Of a stretch of 64,000 bases of DNA, positions 57,851 through 64,000 are shown one piece after another (the first letter of the stretch is position 1; every line of letters starts with the position of its first letter). The stretch is from the NCBI GenBank assembly GCA_900469625.1, contig UBXV01000029.1, positions 1-64,000 on the forward strand. Reading direction: 5' to 3'. Source of the stretch: Hyphomicrobiales bacterium (GTDB lineage: Bacteria; Pseudomonadota; Alphaproteobacteria; Rhizobiales; Rhizobiaceae). Position numbers and translations under genes: made by a program. The notes beneath the pieces were generated by a model that was not told where the DNA came from, did not search any database, and saw only the letters and a program-made list of their open reading frames with translations.

Positions 57851-58873
57851 TCACGCCGCGGCAATGCGAACGATCGCCTTGACCAGGCCAGACTTCTCGC
57901 TTGCCCAACGCGGCAAATCCTCGACGACGGCGTCAATCGTCGTTCGATGCGTGATCAATGTCCCGACCGGCACCTGACCGCTACGGATCGAGCTCACGAC
58001 GTGGTCGAAATCCTCGCGGGTGGCATTGCGGCTGCCGACAAGCGTCATTTCCCGCTTGTGAAATTCCGGATCGGAAAAGCGGATGTCGTCCTTGACGACG
58101 CTGACGAAGACCAGGGTTCCCCCATGCGCCACATGGCCGAAGGCAGCTTCCATGGAGCCACCGTAGCCGGTGGCGTCGAAGACGACGTCGAAGCCATCGC
58201 CATCCGTGCGCTCGGCGACGTGCTGGCGCGCGTTCTGATCGGCAACGATGCCCGGACCGAAACCAAGCCGGTCGGTGGCGAATTCCAGCCTTTCGCTACT
58301 GGTATCCATCAGCGTCACGGCATGACCGGCGATACGTGAAAAGATCGCCGTTCCCAACCCGATCGGGCCGGCGCCGATGATGAGAGCACGACTGCCTGCC
58401 GCAGCTGTTGACCGACGCACCGCATGGGCGCCGATCGCCAGGAACTCGACAGTTGCCGCCGCCTCCGGCGTGAGATCGCGTGCCGGATAAAGATTGCTTT
58501 CGGGAACGAGGATCTCCTCGCAGAAGGCACCGTCGGTGTGGACCCCGAGCACCTTGATCGCCGTGCAGCAGTTCGGCTTGCCCCGGCGGCAGGCGATGCA
58601 GGTTCCGCAGGAGAGATAGGGGTTGACCACGACAGGTGTGCCCGGCGCGATTGCCGTTCCCGGTCCATTGGCAATGACGGTCGCGGAGATCTCGTGTCCC
58701 ATGACGCGCGGATATTCCAGGAAAGGATGTTTGCCGGCAAAGATGTGATAGTCGGTGCCGCAAATGCCGACATGGCTGACGGCGACGCTGACCCAACCCG
58801 CAGGCGGGGCCGGCAACGGCGCACGGTCGACGATCTCCAGGCGACCGGGTTGCGGGCAGAGGACGGCTTTCAT
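57851..58873 (-). CDS. Zinc-dependent alcohol dehydrogenase family protein
   Basis: A 340-residue medium-chain dehydrogenase. Catalytic zinc ligands are in GICGTDYH and VMGHEISATV, and the structural zinc site is CGTCIACRRGKPNCC. The NAD(P) loop is IIGAGPIGLG. It resembles the L-galactonate/idonate/sorbitol dehydrogenase branch. It ends the sugar ABC operon, 35 bases after the permease, so a sugar or sugar-acid substrate is likely. Confidence 0.88.
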   Translation of the reverse strand: MKAVLCPQPGRLEIVDRAPLPAPPAGWVSVAVSHVGICGTDYHIFAGKHPFLEYPRVMGHEISATVIANGPGTAIAPGTPVVVNPYLSCGTCIACRRGKPNCCTAIKVLGVHTDGAFCEEILVPESNLYPARDLTPEAAATVEFLAIGAHAVRRSTAAAGSRALIIGAGPIGLGTAIFSRIAGHAVTLMDTSSERLEFATDRLGFGPGIVADQNARQHVAERTDGDGFDVVFDATGYGGSMEAAFGHVAHGGTLVFVSVVKDDIRFSDPEFHKREMTLVGSRNATREDFDHVVSSIRSGQVPVGTLITHRTTIDAVVEDLPRWASEKSGLVKAIVRIAAA

Positions 58874-58908
58874 GGCATTTTCCGTATGTTGTGCTGCGAG
58901 CCTGGCGT

Positions 58909-59886
58909 CTAACGCGCGCCACGCCGCCTGAGCTGGTCAAAATAGACGATGACGATGATCAGCACGCCGGTGATGATGCGCTGCCAGAACGAATTGACGT
59001 TGAGCAGGTTGGCGCCGTTGTTGATCGTCGCGAGAATGAAGGCGCCAAGCAGAGGGCCGTGCACAGAGCCGACCGCACCGAAAAGGCTGGTGCCGCCGAT
59101 GACCGACGACGCGATCGCCTGCAGCTCCCAGCCTTCAGCCTGGGTGGCGTTGCCGATGCCGATGCGGGAGGCGAGCAGCAGGCCGACGAAGGCGGCGCAG
59201 GTCGAAGACAGGATATAGGCGAGATAGATGGTGCGGTGGACATTGACGCCGGAAAGCCGTGCCGCCTCGCTGTTGGACCCGACGGCAAAGAGATAGCGGC
59301 CGAAGCGGCTCAGATGCAGGAAGATGTAGGCTGGGATCGCCACCACGATCACCATCCAGAACAGGCTGGGCACGCCGAGGAAATCGGCGCGGGAGAAATT
59401 GGTGAAGGCCTCGTTGGTGATGGAGATCGTCGAGCCGTTGGTGATCAGGAGACCGATGCCCCGCAGCGACGTCAGGGTTGCGAGCGTGATGATGAACGGC
59501 GGCAGCCCCATGCGAACGATGCCGAAGGCATGGAAGGCACCGATCAGCACGCCGAAGGCGAGTGTCAGGATGATGGCGATCCAGAGCGGTACGCCGGCAG
59601 CGAGCAGCCAGGCGACGATCACGCTGGTAAAACCGACCACGGCACCGACAGACAAATCAATGCCGGCGGTGATGATGACAAAGGTCTGGCCGACAGCCAG
59701 GATCGCCGTCATCGCCCCCTGGCGCAACAGGTTGCTGATATTGTTGGGCGTCCAGAAACTGTTGGTGGCAAGCCCCAGCAGCAGCCAGAGGAAGAGCAGG
59801 AGCCCGAGGAGCGTCAGGCCGAACAGGATGCTCACGCCTTTGCGCGGCGCCGGGCCCGTTCCGCTTTCGACCGATTCAGCACTCAT
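58909..59886 (-). CDS. Sugar ABC transporter permease, RbsC family
   Basis: A 325-residue inner-membrane protein with about eight to ten helices and the carbohydrate-uptake-2 motif GQTFVIITAGIDLSVGAVVG. It forms the channel with the neighbouring ATPase and binding protein. Start MSAESVESG follows the ATPase stop by 40 bases. Confidence 0.92.
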   Translation of the reverse strand: MSAESVESGTGPAPRKGVSILFGLTLLGLLLFLWLLLGLATNSFWTPNNISNLLRQGAMTAILAVGQTFVIITAGIDLSVGAVVGFTSVIVAWLLAAGVPLWIAIILTLAFGVLIGAFHAFGIVRMGLPPFIITLATLTSLRGIGLLITNGSTISITNEAFTNFSRADFLGVPSLFWMVIVVAIPAYIFLHLSRFGRYLFAVGSNSEAARLSGVNVHRTIYLAYILSSTCAAFVGLLLASRIGIGNATQAEGWELQAIASSVIGGTSLFGAVGSVHGPLLGAFILATINNGANLLNVNSFWQRIITGVLIIVIVYFDQLRRRGAR

Positions 59887-59926
59887 CGTCGTTCTCCCTG
59901 CTTACCCTTGATTGTCATTGTCGCGA

Positions 59927-61480
59927 TCAAACGCCGATCGCCTGCGTCAGCACTTCCTCATGGCTTGCGGCCCGGTAGTCGTGGCTGGCGACCAGCCGGC
60001 CCCGGCGAAACACATGCAGGCGATCCGACAGCTCATAGACCTCCGGCAGATAGGACGAGATCAGGATGATGCCCGCCCCGTTTTCCAGAAGCCGGGCGAA
60101 CAGCCGGTAGATTTCCGCCTTGGTGCCGACATCGACGCCGACCGTCGGTTCGTCGAAGATGAACAGCTTGGCGCCGTGGCTCAGCCATTTTCCGATGACG
60201 ATCTTCTGCTGGTTGCCGCCCGACATCGCTGACGCCAGCACGCGGCGAGACGGCGTCTTGATCTTCAGGTCCTTGATCTGCCGGTCGGCATTCTCGATTT
60301 CCTGCTGGCGGTTGATCGTCAGTCCGCGCGTCAGCCGGTTGAAGATCGGCAGGTTGATGTTGAGGCCGATCGGCACGTTGAGGCAGAGACCCTGGTCGCG
60401 CCGGCTTTCCGGCGCCAGCGCGATGCCGAGGTCCATCGCCTTGCGCTCATTGGCGATATCGACCTTGCGCCCCTGCCAGTAGACTTCGCCAGATGTCGTG
60501 GCATGGCGACCATAAAGCCCAAGGGCAAACTCGCTGCGGCCGGCACCGATCAGTCCATAGAGGCCGACGATCTCGCCGGCGCGAACGGTCAGCGACACAT
60601 CCTCGAAGCCCGGACCACTCAACCCCCGTGTTTCGAGGATCGTCTCCCCGGCCTGAAAATGTTCCTTGTGGTAGATCTGCTCGATCGTGCGGTTGATCAT
60701 CAGCGTGATCAGTTCGGCGTCGTTTGTCTCGCCGATCTTTCGCGTGCCGACATGGGTGCCGTCGCGCAGCACCGAGACACGATCGGCGAGCTCGAAGACT
60801 TCCTCCATGCGATGGCTGATATAGACGATCGTCACCCCCTCGCCCTGTAGCCGGCGAATGAGCCGGAACAGCTGGGCGGACTCCTGGCGGGTGAGGTAGG
60901 CGGTCGGCTCGTCGAAGATCAGGAACTGGGTGCCGCGCATCGCCGCACGGGCGGTTGCGACCAGCTGCTGCTGGCCGATCGTCAGGCTGCCGAGCGTCGC
61001 GGCCGCCGGCAGGTTGAAGCCGAGATCGTCGAGCACGCCCTGGGCCGCTTCGGTCATTGCGCGCTTGCGCATCAGGCCGGCGCTATTGATCTCGTCGCCG
61101 AGGAACATGTTGGCGGCCACGCTCAAATGCGGGCACAGCACCACCTCCTGGTGCACGGCATTGATGCCGCGCGCGATCGCTTCTTGCGGATTGTCGAGTT
61201 GCACCGGCTTGCCACACCAGAAGATCTCACCGGAGGTCCGGCGGATCACCCCGGTCAGAAGCTTGATCAGCGTCGACTTGCCGGCCCCGTTTTCGCCGAC
61301 GATGGCGTGAATTTCACCGGAAAGAAATGTGATGGAAGCGGGCTTCAACGCTTCGACGGCGCCATACTTCTTCTGCAGCGAGCGCATTTCCAGGATCGGT
61401 TCGCCCCTCGGCACCGGGTGGCGGGCAGCCGTTCGCAAACCGTCGCTCTTGATTTCGCTGACCTCGTCGAGACCTGGCAT
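59927..61480 (-). CDS. Sugar ABC transporter ATP-binding protein, RbsA family
   Basis: A 517-residue protein with two ABC domains. The first has Walker A GENGAGKSTLIKLL and signature LTIGQQQLVATARA with Walker B FLIFDEPTAYL. The second has a degenerate Walker A (GLIGAGRSEFALGL), signature MSGGNQQKIVIGKW and LFIFDEPTVGVDVG, as in all RbsA-type ATPases. ATG 61480 has GGAGGAG upstream; the longer frame is rejected. Confidence 0.93.
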   Translation of the reverse strand: MPGLDEVSEIKSDGLRTAARHPVPRGEPILEMRSLQKKYGAVEALKPASITFLSGEIHAIVGENGAGKSTLIKLLTGVIRRTSGEIFWCGKPVQLDNPQEAIARGINAVHQEVVLCPHLSVAANMFLGDEINSAGLMRKRAMTEAAQGVLDDLGFNLPAAATLGSLTIGQQQLVATARAAMRGTQFLIFDEPTAYLTRQESAQLFRLIRRLQGEGVTIVYISHRMEEVFELADRVSVLRDGTHVGTRKIGETNDAELITLMINRTIEQIYHKEHFQAGETILETRGLSGPGFEDVSLTVRAGEIVGLYGLIGAGRSEFALGLYGRHATTSGEVYWQGRKVDIANERKAMDLGIALAPESRRDQGLCLNVPIGLNINLPIFNRLTRGLTINRQQEIENADRQIKDLKIKTPSRRVLASAMSGGNQQKIVIGKWLSHGAKLFIFDEPTVGVDVGTKAEIYRLFARLLENGAGIILISSYLPEVYELSDRLHVFRRGRLVASHDYRAASHEEVLTQAIGV

Positions 61481-61593
61481 CGCAGCACTCCTCCCCATTA
61501 TGCGGACTGCCAGCGATCGGCCCTCGTCCCCGACCGCTGGCACCCGTATTCTCGGCGGCAGGCGAACCCTGCGTCACTTGCCGCCGATTGCCG

Positions 61594-62583
61594 TTATTTG
61601 ACCTTCGGGTTGAGAAGAGCGTCGATCTTCGGCTCGGCCATGTTGGCCTTGGTCACCAGGTTGGCCCCGGTATCGACGTTGGCCTCGACTTTCTCCTTCT
61701 TGGAAACGGCGAGCGCCGTCTTCACGCCGTCGTAGCCCATGCGGTAGGGATCCTGGACGACGAGGCCGGCGAGCACGCCTTCCTTGAGGAAGCCGACGGT
61801 CTTCTCATCGCTGTCGAAGCCGATCACCTTGATCTTGTCGCCGAGCTTGTTTTCGGCAATCGCCTGGCCCACGCCCTGCGCCATGATCAGGTTAGAGGCA
61901 AAGACGCCGACGAGGTTCGGATTGGCGGTGATCAGGTCGGTCATCATGTTGAGGCCGGTGGTCGCCTGGCCATCGGCATATTTGTCGGCAACGACCTTGA
62001 AGCCCGGGTACTTCGTCTTGACCTGATCGAGGAAGCCTTCACGGCGCTGATCGAGCGAGCCGACGCCCGGCAGGCTGGTGATGATGGCGATATCGCCCTC
62101 TTCCTTGCCCGACATTTCCTTGATCGCAGCCGCCAGACCGTCGGCCGCAATCCTGCCCCCTTGAACGTTGTCGGTCGTCAGGAACGAGGAGAAGGCCTTG
62201 GAATCGGCGCCGGAGTCGATTCCGATGATCGGAACCGCCTTGGCAGCCTCGTCGATCGGCTTGCCCAGAGCCTTGAATTCGGTCGGCGAGATGACGACGG
62301 CAGCCGGTGCGCCAGCAACGGCGTTTTCAAGAATGCTGATCTGGCCGTTGATATCGGATTCAGACTGCGCGCCGAGTTCAGGAACGTTGACGCCGAGATC
62401 CTTGCCGGCGGCACGCGCGCCGGCCAGCACGATCTGCCAGTAGAAAGACGTGGTGTCCTTGACGATGATCGGAATCGTGACATCCTGCGCGAAGGACGCG
62501 ACCGGAGCCATCGTGGCGATCATCGCCGCGCCGGCAAGAGCGGTGAAGGCACGGCGGGAAAGAATGTGCTTGGCTATGCTCAT
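61594..62583 (-). CDS. Sugar ABC transporter substrate-binding protein
   Basis: A 329-residue ribose-type periplasmic binding protein. The signal peptide has a twin-arginine-like SRRAFTAL before a hydrophobic core ending ASFAQ, so Tat export is possible. The mature protein contains PIIVKDTTSFYWQIVLAGA and IIGIDSGADSKAF. It is the first transporter gene and has a LacI-like palindrome about 75 bases upstream. The sugar is not known; an L-fucose or related 6-deoxy or aldose sugar is suggested only by the neighbours. Confidence 0.92.
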   Translation of the reverse strand: MSIAKHILSRRAFTALAGAAMIATMAPVASFAQDVTIPIIVKDTTSFYWQIVLAGARAAGKDLGVNVPELGAQSESDINGQISILENAVAGAPAAVVISPTEFKALGKPIDEAAKAVPIIGIDSGADSKAFSSFLTTDNVQGGRIAADGLAAAIKEMSGKEEGDIAIITSLPGVGSLDQRREGFLDQVKTKYPGFKVVADKYADGQATTGLNMMTDLITANPNLVGVFASNLIMAQGVGQAIAENKLGDKIKVIGFDSDEKTVGFLKEGVLAGLVVQDPYRMGYDGVKTALAVSKKEKVEANVDTGANLVTKANMAEPKIDALLNPKVK

Positions 62584-62652
62584 TGGGTTTCTCCTCTCAG
62601 TGCACCTCGTTCCATCTTATGGAGATCGATTAGCCGGGTGCGCGCAGATCGA

Positions 62653-62666
62653 TCTTTTATCGATAA
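62653..62666. promoter_or_regulatory. Operator-like 14-base palindrome upstream of the sugar ABC operon
   Basis: TTTTATCGATAAAA is a perfect palindrome with a central CG, typical of LacI-family operators, 70 bases upstream of the binding-protein start. It sits in an AT-rich patch inside the gap after the aldo/keto reductase gene. No regulator gene is in the window. Confidence 0.5.
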
Positions 62667-62819
62667 AAAACATATCGAAACGCTAATACATCACTCTCCG
62701 CTTTGCAAGCAGTCGTTGCTGCGATTTGCGTGATGGCACCGTCTCCTCCGATGTGCCTTCCGATATCGAGAATTCCGGAGCCGTGCCTGCGTCTGCCGCC
62801 TGCCCGGCACCCCGCGGCA

Positions 62820-63839
62820 TCAGGCCCGGACAGCCTCCAATCCAAGCGCAGGAGCGACGAGCGTATAGGGCTCGAATTCTGAGAAATCGGCCTTTGTCAT
62901 CGGGTGCCGCAACGAGTCCATGTTGCGCATCAGGCTTTCCGGTTTCGCCGTGCCGAGAAGCACCGAGGCAACCACGGGATTGTCGAGCGGAAACTGCATG
63001 GCGGCGGCGGCGAGCGGCACGCCACGCTCCCGGGCGATGCGTTCCATGGCTCCGACCTTGTCGCGAATCTCAGCGCTCGCCGGCATGTAGTCGAAATGGG
63101 CGCCCTCGACCGGGCCGGTGGCAAGGATGCCCGAATTGAACACGCCGCCGACGATGAGGGACGTCTTCTTCCTTTCGCAAAGGGGGAGAAGTTCGGCGAC
63201 GGCAGATCGGTCGAGCAGCGTGTAGCGGCCCGCAAGCAGGATGCAGTCGATCTCGGCGTGGCGCATCACATCAAGGCAGACCGGGACCTCGTTGACCCCC
63301 AGCCCATAGGCGGCAATGACCCCGCCAGCCTTCAGTTCCTCCAGCGCCTTCAGGCCGGAATCGAGCAATTGCTTCAGATAGACGGCGTTGCGGGCAGCGC
63401 CATGGGTGTAGACGCCGATATCGTGCACATAGAGGATGTCGATGCGATTGAGGCCGAGACGCGCATAGCTGAATTCGACCGAGCGCATGATGGCATCGTA
63501 GCTGTAGTCGTACTCCACGTCGAAGTTCAGCGGCTTGACGTAGGAATAGTCCGGCACTTCGCCTTCGGGCACGGGATGCAGCAGCCGCCCGACCTTGGTC
63601 GACAGCACGAAATCGTCGCGCGGCTTTTCGCGCAGGAAGTCGCCGACCCGGCGTTCGGCAAGCCCGAGGCCGTAGTAAGGCGCAACGTCGAAGTAGCGAT
63701 GGCCCGCCGCCCAGGCAGCATCAAGCGTCGCCATCGCCGCATCGCGCGTGCATTCGCGGTAGAGCCCGCCAAGGCCGGCTGCGCCGAAACTGTATTCGGT
63801 CACCGACAGGTCGGTCCGACCGATCTTTCTCGTCTGCAT
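62820..63839 (-). CDS. Aldo/keto reductase, L-fucose/D-threo-aldose dehydrogenase-like
   Basis: A 339-residue TIM-barrel oxidoreductase. Catalytic residues are visible in YFDVAPYYGLGLAERRVG (Asp and Tyr), VLSTKVGRLL (Lys) and IDILYVHDIG (His). The subgroup with RKIGRTDLSVTEYSFGAAGLGGLY includes D-threo-aldose 1-dehydrogenase, L-fucose dehydrogenase and pyridoxal 4-dehydrogenase. With a UxaA-type dehydratase upstream and a sugar ABC importer downstream, oxidation of an aldose to a lactone is the likely step. Confidence 0.88.
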   Translation of the reverse strand: MQTRKIGRTDLSVTEYSFGAAGLGGLYRECTRDAAMATLDAAWAAGHRYFDVAPYYGLGLAERRVGDFLREKPRDDFVLSTKVGRLLHPVPEGEVPDYSYVKPLNFDVEYDYSYDAIMRSVEFSYARLGLNRIDILYVHDIGVYTHGAARNAVYLKQLLDSGLKALEELKAGGVIAAYGLGVNEVPVCLDVMRHAEIDCILLAGRYTLLDRSAVAELLPLCERKKTSLIVGGVFNSGILATGPVEGAHFDYMPASAEIRDKVGAMERIARERGVPLAAAAMQFPLDNPVVASVLLGTAKPESLMRNMDSLRHPMTKADFSEFEPYTLVAPALGLEAVRA

Positions 63840-63881
63840 TCCCTTGTCTCCTCCCCTCCAAGGATGCGCGAAATCACATCG

Positions 63882-64000
63882 TCAGAGTGTCGCCCCCAGA
63901 TGCCAGGGCACGAATTCATTGTCGCCATAACCGAAGAGTTCGCTCTTGGTCTTCTTTCCCGACGCAGTGTCGATGATGAGATCGAAGATCTCGCGACCGA
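63882..64000 (-). CDS. UxaA-type (altronate) dehydratase family, C-terminal fragment cut by the window edge
   Basis: Only the last 38 or so codons are inside the window. The translated end, including GREIFDLIIDTASGKKTKSE and NEFVPWHLGATL, is that of the altronate/galactarate dehydratase family (SAF/UxaA), whose members dehydrate sugar acids. The stop is TGA at 63882-63884, 42 bases before the aldo/keto reductase start. It fits a non-phosphorylating sugar-acid pathway. Confidence 0.7.
   Translation of the reverse strand, partial: GREIFDLIIDTASGKKTKSELFGYGDNEFVPWHLGATL

Overview
The window looks like core chromosome from a member of the Rhizobiaceae, most likely Ensifer/Sinorhizobium. The evidence is high GC content, dense alpha-proteobacterial gene pairs (actS-actR, chvI-chvG, divL, a short HprK with an EIIA-Man and HPr, addB-addA) and a gene order that resembles the Sinorhizobium meliloti chromosome. 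I saw no rRNA, tRNA, insertion sequence, prophage or CRISPR array. Every gene looks intact except the last one, which is cut by the right edge.

Layout from left to right: a ynjBCD-type ABC importer coupled to the helicase hrpB (276-6334); the redox two-component pair actS/actR (6474-8445); mmcB, an L,D-transpeptidase lipoprotein and a chemotaxis receptor (8446-12063); malate synthase G and a hydantoinase/oxoprolinase-type ATPase (12236-16571); a secreted hypothetical protein, a cytochrome P450 and a DUF1402 protein (16671-19657); hslV-GNAT-hslU on the minus strand (19854-22223), facing hisB-DUF2628-hisH-hisA-hisF-hisE-coaA on the plus strand (22447-27080); then alkB, a small secreted protein, a BON-LysM protein, arfB and pckA on the minus strand (27161-30954).

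From 31284 a signalling and cell-envelope block runs on the plus strand: chvI, chvG, hprK, EIIA-Man and HPr (the incomplete rhizobial PTS that talks to ChvG/ChvI), ahcY, the pseudokinase divL, a TsaE-AmgK fusion, murU, addB, addA and trxA (to 49191). The minus strand then carries folC, accD, trpA, trpB and trpF (49299-54374). After this come a YqaE/Pmp3 peptide, a YgjP-like metalloprotease, a DUF2852 protein and the PHB depolymerase phaZ (54506-57523). The right end is a minus-strand sugar-catabolic cluster: UxaA-type dehydratase (partial), aldo/keto reductase, a ribose-type ABC importer and a zinc alcohol dehydrogenase (57851-64000).

I found no clearly new system. The most useful observations are the TsaE-AmgK fusion next to MurU (peptidoglycan sugar recycling tied to a tRNA-modification ATPase), the tyrosine H-box of DivL with two GANTC sites upstream, and several well-formed operator-like palindromes: before ahcY (SahR-like), phaZ (PhaR-like), glcB, pckA/chvI and the sugar ABC operon. 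Assignments of regulators to these sites are inference.
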